Positions 1 through 11,405 of a stretch of 64,000 bases of DNA are shown piece by piece. Each line of letters opens with the position of its first letter. The stretch's first letter is position 1. Made by a program: the position numbers and the translations under genes. Under the pieces are notes generated by a model. That model was not told where the DNA came from. It did no database searches and saw only the letters and a program-made list of their open reading frames with translations. Source of the stretch: Babylonia areolata (taxonomy: Eukaryota > Mollusca > Gastropoda > Neogastropoda > Buccinidae); NCBI RefSeq assembly GCF_041734735.1, contig NC_134897.1:5371704-5435703 (forward strand). Reading direction: 5' to 3'.

Positions 1-300
1 CTCCGTTGAACCGATAGGTTTCTTCCGCAGATTCTGCCGGATCCAGACTTCGCATGCATGGGTAGACACACCCCGGGGGCCAACTGCGTGTGGCATGCAC
101 ACAGCATGGTGGAGCTAGATGGCCGTCGGTGGCTCTCCTGAGCCAACGCCCTTTTAAGGATCTCCATAAGGGTGTCTAGCCACCCGCCTCACCAGTCCCG
201 GAAGGGAGCAGTGGGAGTGCCGGTTTTGTCGCCGGCAACCCGACCCTGAACAGGTTGTACTGGATTACAGGTTACCAGTAGCAGATCTAATGACCTGACC
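1..300 (+). repeat. 3' part of a dispersed retroposon-like repeat
   Basis: GC-richer block ending in ACCTGACCTGAC and running straight into a (CATA)n/(TA)n tail, the layout of a non-LTR or SINE 3' end with a simple-repeat tail. The 5' end is outside the window. Family not recognised; the call rests on layout. Confidence 0.4.
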
Positions 301-310
301 TGACATATAC

Positions 311-384
<74 letters not shown>
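301..384. repeat. (CATA)n/(TA)n microsatellite
   Basis: ATACATACATAC followed by about 35 TA units, directly on the end of the preceding repeat. Confidence 0.95.
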
Positions 385-392
<8 letters not shown>

Positions 393-399
393 ATATTAT

Positions 400-468
400 A
401 ATTGTAAAGCATTTAGAGCAAAATTATTTGATTAGGCGCTATAAATAAAATTATTATCATTATCAAAC
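400..468 (+). repeat. LINE/SINE 3' tail of the 'GTAAAGC...GGCGCTATAAATAA' type
   Basis: TTGTAAAGCATTTAGAGC, then a short spacer, then GGCGCTATAAATAA and an (ATT)n-like tail. The same tail in reverse orientation is at 49830-49900, where it ends a CR1/L2-like LINE, so this is probably a heavily 5'-truncated relative. Confidence 0.5.
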
Positions 469-1235
469 AGGGAGTTGGTGCTTTCATGGTAGTTTACTGT
501 AAATTTATGCATTAATGCTCATACAGTATGTAATATATTTCCAAAGTATGTAAAACACACACCATGCACACTCATACTTGTCATAGTCATTCAACACACA
601 CCACAGGCAGTTGTATTTTTTAGCATTACAAAATATTGCCTTTCTAGTCATATATGGTCATGTTAAACTTATTTAGAGCTTTCCCACTTTATTGCTTTAG
701 TTCTTTTTCCATTGTTTCCACAACACCTGTGATTTTTAAATAAACATTCTGATCACTGTTTGCATATCAACCAAATGGTCAGAAAATCCCATCTAAGATG
801 ACTCCAGAACATTTGAATATGCAATGATGTATACATGTATACTTATATAGTTATAAATATAAACATATGGCATACGAATACTGTCACAGACATATTGACA
901 GAATCGTACATGTCTTAAGACACAGGACACATGTAGTACACAAACAAACAAAAAACATGCATCTCAATCTCATATATTCAAAATGACAAATGTAAGATGT
1001 GCATGTATTTTCTTCTGTCCACTTTTGACATATTTTCTATACTGCCAGAATACACACAAGATGACAGATGTACATGACACATTTTCAGTGTACATGTATA
1101 CACAACATGACAGATATTTTCTCTACTGCCATGCACACCATGACTCCAGTCCGGTATTTACCCATCATCCTTCTTTTCCACCAAGTGCTGCAAAGTTGCA
1201 TCCAGTCGAAACCTGGCTGATGCCACTTCCGCTGT
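469..1235. other. No recognisable feature
   Basis: AT-rich DNA with many TACATG words near 825-1110. The open frames are short and lack family resemblance. Nothing else is seen. Confidence 0.5.
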
Positions 1236-1250
1236 AGGAAGAACACACAC

Positions 1251-1299
<49 letters not shown>

Positions 1300-1367
1300 T
1301 TACCCTGCACCTCCTCTACCCCCTCGTCCACACACTCATTTCTAGTCTATGTATCGCAGCTTCCACG

Positions 1368-1408
<41 letters not shown>

Positions 1409-1775
1409 AACAAACAAACACGCACACACACACACACACAGATGAACGCTCACTTGTACAAGCACACACACACACGCGCATATCTCCCACCCCCAACCCC
1501 ACACATATATATACAAAGATATATATATATAATATACGTTCCAATATCCTGTTGCTCCCACAGTGTAGGCATGCATACACTCACATACCTCATCCTCTAC
1601 CCCACCTCCTCCCTGCACCCCCACCTCCCCCTCACACACACACACACACACATGCACATGCACAGAACTCTCCTGACACTTGCGTACACTTACACTCTCA
1701 CGCATGCACAAACGCACTCAAAAACACAGACCCACACATACACACAAAAACACACATACACACGCACAGAGGCTG
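1236..1775. repeat. CA-rich compound microsatellite region
   Basis: Several (CA)n runs (about 1246-1292, 1371-1404, 1424-1439, 1632-1652) separated by CA-rich imperfect sequence and a short TA run at ~1505-1532. Apparent proteins of Thr-His or Cys-Val are artefacts of the repeat. Confidence 0.9.
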
Positions 1776-2095
1776 CCACTGATTGGCCGCAAGAGGGATG
1801 GGAAAAGATCTCTGATGCCAAGAACGTGGCGTCTAGTGTGTTGCTCAGTCTATTGTATTTGGAAAAGCCCACAGGGACTCTGTTCCGTTTTGAAGAAATT
1901 TGCGCAATGTTGGTTTGGAAATGATGCCTATATTTGTTTGATTTGCAAAGCATCGTGCTCTACCTTTCATGTTAGACTTACGGCCGCTCCCTCTCTCTGC
2001 TTTTATTTCTTTGAGGCGATCGATGGTGTGATGGCCTTGTACCTGTTCTTTTTGATATTCTTTGACTTTTCTGAGGATTTCCGATTTTCCTAGAT
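1776..2095. other. No recognisable feature
   Basis: Mixed-composition DNA between the CA region and the SINE-like repeat; no gene or repeat structure recognised. Confidence 0.4.
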
Positions 2096-2191
2096 GTAGG
2101 CCGCTCGTTGGTGTTGCGTTACCAGCAAGTCTGTCAGCTCGCATGTCACTTTTTTTTTTTTCATCACTACTACCTTTTTTATATCATAATT

Positions 2192-2223
<32 letters not shown>

Positions 2224-2385
2224 TGTAAGCTTATCTTTTTTTTCTCAAGGCCTGACTAAGCGCGTTGGGTTACGCTGCTGGTCAGGCATCTGCTTGGCAG
2301 ATGTGGTGTAGCGTATATGGATTTGTCCGAACGCAGTGACGCCTCCTTGAGCTACTGAAACTGAAACTGAAACTGAACCTGAACC
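2096..2385 (+). repeat. SINE-like repeat with (TTTA)n core and (GAAACT)n tail
   Basis: A T-rich part with seven to eight TTTA units (~2190-2224), then a GC-rich 3' domain (AAGGCCTGACTAAGCGCG through GAACGCAGTGACGCC) ending in CTACTGAAACTGAAACTGAAACTG. I recognise this 3' domain as a common gastropod dispersed repeat (from memory, not a search). Its tail grades into the minisatellite that follows. Confidence 0.6.
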
Positions 2386-4576
2386 TCATGTTTCGTGTGA
2401 CACAGTACATGACAGTGAACCTCATATTTGGTGTGACACAGTACATGACAGTAAACCTCATGTTTGGTGTGACACAGTAAATGACAGTGAACTTCATGTT
2501 TGGTGTGACACAGTAAATGACAGTGAACCTCATGTTTGGTGTGACACAGTAAATGACAGTGAACCTCATGTTTGGTGTGACACAGTAAATGACAGTGAAC
2601 CTCATGTTTGGTGTGACACAGTAAATGACAATGAACCTCATATTTGGTGTGACACAGTAAATGACAGTGAACCTCATATTTGGTGTGACACAGTACATGA
2701 CAGTGAACCTCATGTTTGGTGTGACACAGTACATGACAGTGAACCTCATGTTTGGTGTGACAGTACATGACAGTGAACCTCATGTTTGGTGTGACAGTAC
2801 ATGACAGTAAACCTCATGTTTCGTGTGACACAGTACATGACAGTGAACCTCATGTTTGGTGTGACAGTACATGACAGTGAACCTCATGTTTGGTGTGACA
2901 GTACATGACAGTGAACCTCATGTTTGGTGTGACACAGTACATGACAGTGAACCTCATGTTTGGTGTGACAGTACATGACAGTGAACCTCTTATGTTTGGT
3001 GTGACAGTACATGACAGTGAACCTCATGTTTGGTGTGACACAGTACATGACAGTGAACCTCATGTTTGGTGTGACAGTGCATGACAGTAAACATCATGTT
3101 TGATGTGACACAGTACATGACAGTGAACCTCATGTTTGGTGTGACACAGTACATGACAGTGAACCTCTTGTTTGATGTGACAGTACATGACAGTGAACCT
3201 CATGTTTGGTGAGACAGTACATGAAAGTGAACCTCATGTTTGGTGTGACACAGTACATGACAGTGAACCTCATGTTTTGTGACAGTACATGACAGTGAAC
3301 CTCTTGTTTGATGTGACAGTATTTGACAGTAAACCTCTTGTCTGGTGTGACAGTACATGACAGTGAACCTCATGTTTGGTGTGACACAGTACATGACAGT
3401 GAACCTCATGTTTGGTGTGACAGTGCATGACAGTAAACCTCTTGATCGGTGTGACACAGTACATGACAGTGAACCTCATGTTTGGTGTGACACAGTACAT
3501 GACAGTGAACCTCTTGTTTGATGTGACAGTACACGACAGTGAACCTCATGTTTGGTGAGACAGTACATGACAGTGAACCTCATGTTTGATGTGACAGTAC
3601 ACGACAGTGAACCTCATGTTTGGTGAGACAGTACATGAAAGTGAACCTCATGTTTGGTGTGACACAGTACATGAAAGTGAACCTCATGTTTGGTGACAGT
3701 ACATGACAGTGAACCTCCTGTTTGATGTGACAGTACAGGACAGTAAACCTCTTGTCTGGTGTGACAGTACATGACAGTGAACCTCTCATGTTTGGTGTGA
3801 CAGTACAGGACAGTAATCCTCTTGTTGGTGTGACAGTACATGACAGTGAACCTCATGATTGGCGTGACAGTACATGACAGTGAACCTCATGTTTAGTGTG
3901 ACACAGTACATGACAGTGAACCTCTTATGTTTGGTGTGACAGTACATGACAGTAAACCTTTTGTTTGGTGTGACACAGTACATGACAGTGAACCTCATGT
4001 TTGGTGTGACACAGTACATGACAGTGAACCTCTCATGTTTGGTGTGACAGTACATGACAGTGAACCTCTTATGTTTGGTGTGACAGTACATGACAGTGAA
4101 CCTCTCATGTTTGGTGTGACAGTACATGACAGTGAACCTCTTATGTTTGGTGTGACACAGTACATTACAGTGAACCTCTCGTGCTTGGTGACAGTACATG
4201 ACAGTGAACCTCATGTTTGGTGTGACAGTACATGACAGTGAACCTCTTATGTTTGGTGTGACAGTACATGACAGTGAACCTCATGTTTGATGTGACACAG
4301 TACATTACAGTGAACCTCTCATGCTTGGTGACAGTACATGACAGTGAACCTCATGTTTGGTGTGACACAGTACATTACAGTGAACCTCTCATGCTTGGTG
4401 ACAGTACATGACAGTGAACCTCATGTTTGGTGTGACAGTACATGACAGTGAACCTCTTATGTTTGGTGTGACAGTACATGACAGTGAACCTCTTATGTTT
4501 GGTGTGACAGTACATGACAGTGAACCTCATGTTTGGTGTGACAGTACATGACAGTGAACCTCTTGTTTGGTGTGAC
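2386..4576. repeat. Minisatellite array A, ~34-36 bp unit, about 60 copies
   Basis: Tandem copies of a unit containing GAACCTCATGTTTGGTGTGA then CAGTACATGACAGT. Units are 36 bp with an extra CA (GTGTGACACAG), 34 bp without it, and ~30-32 bp when the TGTG step is missing. Variants cluster: AAATGACAGT units at ~2473-2670; CTCTTATG and CTCTCATG units at ~3920-4510. Open frames on either strand (MRFTVMYC- and TKHEVHCH-type peptides) are artefacts of the 36 bp period. Confidence 0.97.
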
Positions 4577-4994
4577 AATGACAAATGTTTTATTGAGGGT
4601 AGAATGGATAAGCTTGAAGCTTCTTTACACCATGCCCTCACACACGCATACACACACATATACACATTGTAATAAATGAAATAAGTATGAATAATAAATG
4701 ACATAGAACAAACCAAATAGATAATAATAGTTACATGAATGGATGAATCAAAGACTACAATTTCGGAAATATGAAAATCATACAAAACATTGCCACATGA
4801 AAATCTTCAAACACACACATGTGTGTGCACACACAGGCATCATACACATAATCTCGAACACACAAGTGCACAGAGATACACACGCATACTTACACTCGCC
4901 GATTTTCCTTGCTTACACACTGTTGGAGAACAATTAATCAAAGTATGTTGGCTTACTAGGATCTCATCATATGCTTTGATTTTGCTGGAACTAA

Positions 4995-6880
4995 TTACAT
5001 TTGTTGCATCAGATATTTTTGATACGCTTTTTTGAAAGATGCTATGGTAGATCTATTTCTAAGATACTCGGGGATTTCATTCCACAGTTTACCACAAGAA
5101 TACGTGAGAGAGGACATGAAAAGGTTAGTTCTGGGACGAGGGGTAAAAATAGTACTCTTGCTACGAATCATTTTTTCCGGGAATTTCCTATAAAGATAGG
5201 GCGGTGCAAATTTCTTCATAATTTTGAACATAAAAACACCCTTGTTAAAGCGACATTTAAGATGAAAGGGGAGAGTATTTAGTTCAACATAGCCATTTGC
5301 TTGAATAGAAGATTTAAGGAGAATGAGCTTAAGCGAACGTCTGTATATACTTTCGAGAGGTTTTAAGCAATTTTTACTAGCCCCGTCCCAGCATGTTGAT
5401 GCATAGTCAATATCAGGTTGGATGTATGCATGAAAAAATAATTTACGGGTATGTTGATTAAGGAAATGCTTAATTCTATTGAGCTGAAATACTTTTTTCG
5501 ATAACTTATTGCATAAAGCAGAGATATGATAAGACCAGGAAAGGTTATTGTCAAGTGTAAGACCAAGTAGTCTATAAGAACTAACTTCCAGGAAATCGTT
5601 ATCAAGTACCTTGAGCCCTTTTATTTTAGATTTGATATTTTGTCGTTTTTGTCTGCTTGTGATTAACATAAATTTAGACTTCTGTGGGTGAATTGCCATG
5701 TGGTTCATTTCAGTCCAGTTTATAAGTTTATCAGTATCGCTTTGCAACTTAGTGCATACTGTATTGACATTTGCATCTTTTTGATGGAGTGTTGTATCAT
5801 CAGCGAAAAGTTCAGAAGAGGATGAAACATGAAGTGGAAGATCATTTATATAAATTGAAAATAAAACAGGCCCTAAAACTGATCCCTTAGGAATACCATA
5901 ATTAACTGACATAAGAGGGGACATTTTAGAAGCTTGGATAACCGCTTGTTTCCTATTATCAAGAAAAGAAGATATCAGTTCAACTGAATCAGATGATAAG
6001 CCATACATGACTAACTTTTTTCGAAAGTAGTTTATGATGTATTTTATCAAAGGCTTTTGCAAAATCGACAAAAACAGACCCAGTAAATAAGTTATCATTA
6101 ATATTTAAATGCCATTCCTCAACGAGATTAGTCAGTGCAGTGTGACAGGATTTTTTTTTTCTAAAGCCACTTTGATTGGGGTGAAATAAATCATGTTTGT
6201 TGAAATGTGACTGAAGGTTAAGTTTGATATGTTTTTCGAGGGGTTTGGATAATGTGGACAATATTGATATAGGTCATAATTAGTAGGGTCAGATGGATCA
6301 CCATATTTAAAGACAGGCAACACTTTAGCATTTTTAAAAGCCTGTGGATAGGAGCGTTTTTCAATACAGAGGTTATAGATATAGGTGATGTGTTCAGAGA
6401 TGATAGGTGCTGCTATCTTCAAAATTTTACTATCGATACCATCTAAACCTCGGGATGTGGACTGTTTTAATGAGCATAATTCTTTGAAAACATCATGTAC
6501 ACTGATGTATGCTAGCTGAAAGTTAGAATGTATTCTTTTCGTGTTTCAAAAACATTTGAGCAATTGTAAGTTATTGGACTCGGTGATATCAACCCCGACA
6601 GTTCTTTCTGCGACAGTGGTAAAGTGTATATTCAGAATTTCAGCTGACATCTCATTCCCAGAAGGAGTAAATTGAACTTTTTTCCTGAGAGTTGATTGAC
6701 AGCTTTCCAAATGGATTTTGTATCTCTTTTAGATATTATCAAATCACTAAAATATTTCTTTTTGACAGCCCGTTTCATTGATGTTACTTTATTTCTCTGT
6801 TTCTTAAATTTCTCATCTTTTCCTGTAGTTTTTAATAACAGTTCTCGAGCCTTTATTTCAATATTTTTATCTTCTGTCAA
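4995..6880 (-). pseudogene. LINE A reverse transcriptase (broken into several frames)
   Basis: Copies the element's RNA at the target nick. The last 367 codons (6098-4995) stay open and hold GIPKGSVLGPVLFSIYINDL, the catalytic LFADDT, and the thumb and C-terminal region ending KAYQKYLMQQM. Upstream pieces in neighbouring frames carry FVDFAKAFD (motif A), NQSGFR, and a lysine-rich linker (~6880-6640). Breaks: overlapping frames near 6000-6100, a frame change near 6250-6290, and a stop near 6547. Few breaks suggest a fairly young copy, now unable to make a full protein. Confidence 0.85.
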
Positions 6881-6884
6881 CCAC

Positions 6885-7267
6885 GGGGCCTTATCTCATC
6901 CTGTCTAACGCATTTAGTCCTCAAGGGAACATGTTTGTTGAAGACGGAAAGAAAGTACTTATACCATGTCGCAAGCGCACTGTCAGGGTCGGTACACTGG
7001 TAAACATCAGAAAATTTAGCCATACATAAATCAGACAGAAACCCTTCTGTGTCAAAAGTTTTGTAACTACGGAATGACATATACCTGTGACTGCATCTGG
7101 GGATTTTTATACCTTTCTTTGACCATGTTAGACATACTGGAAAGTGATCGCTAAGGCCAAATACAGGAACAGAGGTTTCTACAACATTTCTAGGGTTAGT
7201 TACGTAAATGTGATCGATTAGTGTTTCAGAGAGAAGTGTCTTCCTTGTTGGAGTATTAACTATCTGT
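6885..7267 (-). pseudogene. LINE A endonuclease, C-terminal part
   Basis: Apurinic-like endonuclease fragment read after the RTE-like insertion: TLIDHIYVTNPRNVV and GLSDHFPVCLTW, where the SDH-P-V motif contains the catalytic Asp/His of this endonuclease family. It runs into the linker towards the reverse transcriptase. The N-terminal half is displaced to 8969-9556. Confidence 0.8.
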
Positions 7268-7277
7268 GTTAGATTAT

Positions 7278-7755
7278 CAGTTGTGCTCCTTCCTGGTCTG
7301 AAACCTGCCTGTTCTTCAGCAATGATGTTTTCTGCTTGTGGTTTCAGTCTGTTAAGCAGGATCTTCAACATGACTTTGCTGGGATGACTAATCAGGCTGA
7401 TGGTGCGGTAGTTTTGACACTGCTGGAGATTGCCCTTTTTGGGAAGGGTGATGATCAGTGATTGTGTCCACGGTGTGGGCCATTCCCCTGTTTGCCAGAT
7501 CTTGTTGCAGATTTTCAGTAGCACATCTATCATAACTTCACCCCCTGCTTGGACCAGTTCTGATGGGATGTTGTCCACTCCTGCCGATTTCCCTTTTTTC
7601 AGCGATGCTATTGCTGCCTCTATTTCTTCACGGAGTATGGGGTGATTACTGTTATCAGTGGCTGGTGGAACATTCAGTATTGCTGGATCACCTGTGGTCT
7701 GTATGTTGTATAGCTCTGAGCAGTATTCTGTCCATCGCTTTAGGATGTCTTGTTC
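7278..7755 (-). pseudogene. RTE-like reverse transcriptase, inverted 5' segment
   Basis: Minus-strand frame reading EQDILKRWTEYCSELYN, KKGKSAGVDNIPSELV, WTQSLIITLPKKG, QNYRTISLISHPSKVMLK and EEQAGFRPGRSTT, the finger-domain blocks preceding motif A in RTE-type reverse transcriptases. It ends exactly where the plus-strand piece begins (GRSTT). The downstream residues in the same frame (from ~7277) belong to LINE A, not to this element. Confidence 0.88.
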
Positions 7756-8944
7756 AGGAAGGAGCACAACTGAACAAATCTTCAACTTGAGGTTGCTATG
7801 TGAGAGGTACCATCAACACCAACAAGACCTCTACCACGTCTTCATTGACTTTAAGAAGGCATTTGACAGGGTCTGGCATGCAGCTTTGTGGGCTACCATG
7901 AATCTGTACAACATCAACGCCAAACTGATCAGACTGATACAGCACCTCTATGACAAACCCACCAGCGCCGTCTACCTCAACAATAGCATCGGGGACTGGT
8001 TCAGAACCACAGTCGGAGTGAGACAAGGCTGTCTACTCTCCCCAACACTCTTCAACATCTTCTTAGAAAGAATAATGACTGACGCACTGGAAGAGCATGA
8101 AGGAACAGTCAGCATAGGCGGCAGAACAATCACAAACCTACGTTTTGCCGACGACATTGATGGACTGGCTGGAAAAGAAGAAGAACTGGCAAGCCTGGTC
8201 AAACATCTGGACAAAGCCTCCACATCGTATGGAATGCAAATCAGTGCGGAGAAAACCAAACTGATGACTAACAACACCAACGGCATCAGCATTGACATCA
8301 AAGTCAACGACGAAAAACTTAAAACAGTCCACAGCTTCAAATATCTGGGAGCAATCGTGTCAGATGAAGGATCTAAACCAGAAGTACTCTCGAGAATTGC
8401 CCAAACAACAACGGCACTCAACAAGCTGAACACCATCTGGAACAACAAAAACATCGCTCTCAGCTCAAAAATCAGACTGATGCGTTCCCTGGTTATATCA
8501 ATATTGCTCTACGCCTGCGAGACTTGGACCCTGACTGCAGACATCGAGAGAAGAATCCAAGCTGTCGAGATGAGATGCTTTCGTAGACTACTTGGCATCT
8601 CCTACAGAGACCACATCACTAACACGGAAGTGAAGAACAGAATCAAGCAAAGTATTGGACCCTACGAACACCTTCTGTCCATAGTGAAGAAACGCAAACT
8701 TAGGTGGTATGGACACATCTCCCGATCATCTGGTCTTGCCAAAACGTTCCTGCAAGGCACCGTACAAGGAGGCAGAAGGAGAGGACGGCAGAAGAAGAGA
8801 TGGGAAGACAACATCCGGGGGTGGACAGGCTTGACGCTCGGTGACGCCCTGAGGAAATCAGAAAACCGTGAAGAGTGGAGAGGGGTGGTGGTCAGGTCAG
8901 CAGCGGTGCCCCAACGGTCTGAACCCAGACTACGGGAGAGGTGA
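7756..8944 (+). pseudogene. RTE-like reverse transcriptase, main segment (5' part inverted away)
   Basis: A long open plus-strand frame from GRSTTEQIFNLRLLCE to a stop at ~8942. It holds HVFIDFKKAFDRVW (motif A), GVRQGCLLSPTLFNIF (motif B), RFADDIDG (motif C, catalytic Asp pair) and the C-terminal LLYACETWTLT, ERRIQAVEMRCFRRLL and KLRWYGHISR blocks. No stop is seen in this stretch, so the insertion looks recent. Codons before ~7756 in the same frame are read through the inverted piece and are not coding. Confidence 0.9.
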
Positions 8945-8968
8945 AGGTGAAGGTGAAGGTTAGATTAT

Positions 8969-9556
8969 ACATTTCAGTGATTCCCTTCCGTTTGTCATGT
9001 GGTTTTAACAAATCAGTGTTAAAATCACCCAGCAAAATAATTTCGGTGGAATAGTTGCATCTTCCATCATGTGCTCAAGGCGATCAAGCCACTCAACCCT
9101 TTCTTCGGGATTTCTGTATAGAAAACATACAAGGATTGGCTTGGTCTCTTTTAAGCGAATCTCTAACCAAATGCATTCAATTTTATATTTATCAAAAATA
9201 CTAACTTTTTTGTTATTTACAGACTGATGAACATAAGCTACCAATCCTGTTTCCAGTTTAACTGTGGCATCACGCCTGATGAGGTGGTATCCTGGAACAG
9301 ATATCACATTGTCTGAAACAACATCAGATAATCGTGTTTCGGAAAAGGCAAAAACATGAAAGCAATTACCGGCATTAAAAAGGATGGGGGAAATGTCTGA
9401 CATCTTGTTCAGCATATGACAAATATTAAGGTATCCTATTTTGAATCCAGTTTTAGTCAGCCACTTGGGGGTGTTGGAGCAGTTCTCCATAATCAATGCT
9501 GATAAAATCACAGGGCAAATGCAAGTGGTGAATGGCCTGAGCAAACACAATAACAC
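8969..9556 (-). pseudogene. LINE A endonuclease, N-terminal part
   Basis: Begins upstream of KIGYLNICHMLNKM (the family's LN-RS-like first strand), then FAFSETRLSD (catalytic Glu of the SET motif), VPGYHLIRRD, and CFLYRNPEE. The frame shifts near 9050 just before the GDFN-like strand and is interrupted at 8968 by the RTE-like element. It joins logically to 7267 on the far side. Confidence 0.8.
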
Positions 9557-10315
9557 TTATAAAAATACAAGTTATTCTAACTAAACTTATTTAAGAAATG
9601 CAGAATACAACGGTTATTTTTGTACAAAGGCAAAAATTCTGGAGAAAAAAAATGGAAAGGTTTAAGTATAGACACGTGACACCAATTGTTCACACAACTT
9701 TAGTCAACAAGACGGAGAGTAACGTGCAGTATTACACCGTCCCAATCCGAGTGTGAAAACTGGCCTGAATTGGCAATGCATTCACAATATAAGAACAACG
9801 TGAAAATACATTCTTTATTTTAGTTTAACATTGTTTAACCAAATGTAATTAAAAGATACATGAATAATGTCTGTTTTATGCAGAGCATAATAGCGACCTT
9901 TCAGTCCTGTATATGCCGCATTGTCATAGGCCGCATATATGGCACACAAGTGTAGCCATACCGTATCGCGTTGTTGAGAGTTTAACGACCTATTGGCATC
10001 TTCACTCTTAAGGTCAAAACATACCGTATCAGATCATGTCAGTATATATATATCAGCCGCCCAATGCTCCATAGCTACCATGGTGGCGTCGGTCGTTGAC
10101 GGTCTCGGTCGTACACCAGCTGTGACGCCAGGTTTACCAGCTGCTGTGCTCACTGGCCAACAGGGTTGCGTGGGAGCCAGTTGTGGTTGTCGCACATGGA
10201 TCCGCGGTCCGCCCTGTGGTGTAGGTGTTAAGTCCATGGCACCTGGTCCCCATGTACTGACTGTGTGTGAACCCTCCACTGTGGGTACTGAAGGGAGGGA
10301 AGGGGAATGGGTCTG
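9557..10315 (-). other. Probable 5' region of LINE A
   Basis: Between the endonuclease and minisatellite B. 9557-10030 is AT-rich with no recognised feature; ~10042-10315 is GC-rich with short open frames on both strands and no recognised domain, as a LINE 5' UTR or ORF1 remnant might be. Assignment is by position only. Confidence 0.35.
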
Positions 10316-11405
10316 GGACAGTGAACCTCATGTTTGGTGTGACAGTACATGACAGTGAACCTCATGTTTGGTGACAGTACATGACAGTGAACCTCATGTT
10401 TGGTGTGACAGTACATGACGGTGAACCTCATGTTTGGTGACAGTACATGACAGTGAACCTCATGTTTGGTATGACAGTACATGACAGTGAACCTCATGTT
10501 TGGTGTGACAGTACATGACAGTGAACCTCATGTTTGGTGTGACAGTACATGACAGTGAACCTCATGTTTGGTGACAGTACATGACAGTGAACCTCATGTT
10601 TGGTGATAGTACATGACAGTGAACCTCATGTTTGGTATGACAGTACATGACAGTGAACCTCATGTTTGGTATGACAGTGCATGACAGTGAACCTCATGTT
10701 TGGTGTGACAGTACATGACAGTGAACCTCATGTTTGGTGACAGTACATGACAGTGAACCTCATGTTTGGTGACAGTACATGACAGTGAACCTCATGTTTG
10801 GTATGACAGTACATGACAGTGAACCTCATGTTTGGTGTGACACAGTACATGACAGTGAACCTCATGTTTGGTGTGACAGTACATGACAGTGAACCTCATG
10901 TTTGGTGTGACACAGTACATGACAGTGAACCTCCTGTTTGGTGACAGTACATGACAGTGAACCTCCTGTTTGGTGTGACAGTACATGACAGTGAACCTCA
11001 TGTTTGGTGTGACAGTACATGACAGTGAACCTCATGTTTGGTGTAACAGTACATGACAGTGAACCTCATGTTTGGTGTGACACAGTACATGACAGTGAAC
11101 CTCATGTTTGGTGTGACAGTACATGACAGTGAACCTCATGTTTGGTGTGACACAGTACATGACAGTGAACCTCATGTTTGGTGTGACAGTACATGACAGT
11201 GAACCTCATGTTTGGTGTGACAGTACATGACAGTGAACCTCATGTTTGGTGTGACACAGTACATGACAGTGAACCTCATGTTTGGTGTGACACAGTACAT
11301 GACAGTGAACCTCATGTTTGGTGTGACAGTACATGACAGTGAACCTCATGTTTGGTGTGACAGTACATGACAGTGAACCTCAAGTTTGGTGTGACAGTAC
11401 ATAAC
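10316..11405. repeat. Minisatellite array B, same unit, about 32 copies
   Basis: Same unit and strand as array A, but more uniform: nearly all units read CTCATGTTTGG, and the CTCTTATG variants are missing. It starts abruptly at GGGACAGTGAACCTC and decays at ~11395-11410. Best read as the other half of one array split by the LINE between them. Confidence 0.95.

Larger units (their letters stand above)
7278..8958 (+). mobile_element. RTE-like LINE with 5' inversion, inserted in LINE A
   Basis: Flanked by a 10 bp direct repeat, GTTAGATTAT, at 7268-7277 and 8959-8968, a target-site duplication within the LINE A endonuclease. Its 3' end is a (GGTGAA)n tail directly behind the stop codon, typical of RTE elements with tiny 3' UTRs. 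The first 478 bp are inverted relative to the rest: the upstream reverse-transcriptase part is read on the minus strand (7755-7278), the remainder on the plus strand (7756-8944). The inner end of each piece shares CAGGAAGGAGCACAACTG, an 18 bp overlap. This is the signature of twin priming during insertion. Confidence 0.88.
4577..10315 (-). mobile_element. Jockey/CR1-superfamily LINE (LINE A) inside the minisatellite, carrying an RTE-like insertion
   Basis: Minus-strand non-LTR element. Its 3' end is at 4577 with tail AATAAAACATTTGTCATTGTCA; then CA-rich 3' UTR (4577-4994), reverse transcriptase (4995-6880), endonuclease split by another LINE (6885-7267 and 8969-9556), and probable 5' region to 10315. 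The minisatellite stops at its 3' end and resumes at its 5' end with GACA on both sides, so a short target duplication is possible. The endonuclease plus GS-LGP and FADD reverse transcriptase motifs place it in the Jockey/CR1 superfamily; I do not assign a clade. The 5' boundary is inferred from the array, not from a family alignment. Confidence 0.75.

Noticed and set aside
2282-4235. Long open frames through the minisatellite (repeated MRFTVMYC, TKHEVHCH and VHDSEPHVWCDT peptides)
   Set aside because: They exist because many units are 36 bp, a multiple of three; frames change whenever a 34 bp unit occurs, and both strands are open. No start context, domain or conservation signal.
6877-7785. 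One 302-codon minus-strand protein
   Set aside because: A chance fusion: the first half is the inverted RTE-like segment and the second half is LINE A endonuclease, joined across the insertion boundary at 7278.
2386-11405. Possible CRISPR-like array
   Set aside because: Units abut without unique spacers and the context is animal nuclear DNA; this is a minisatellite.
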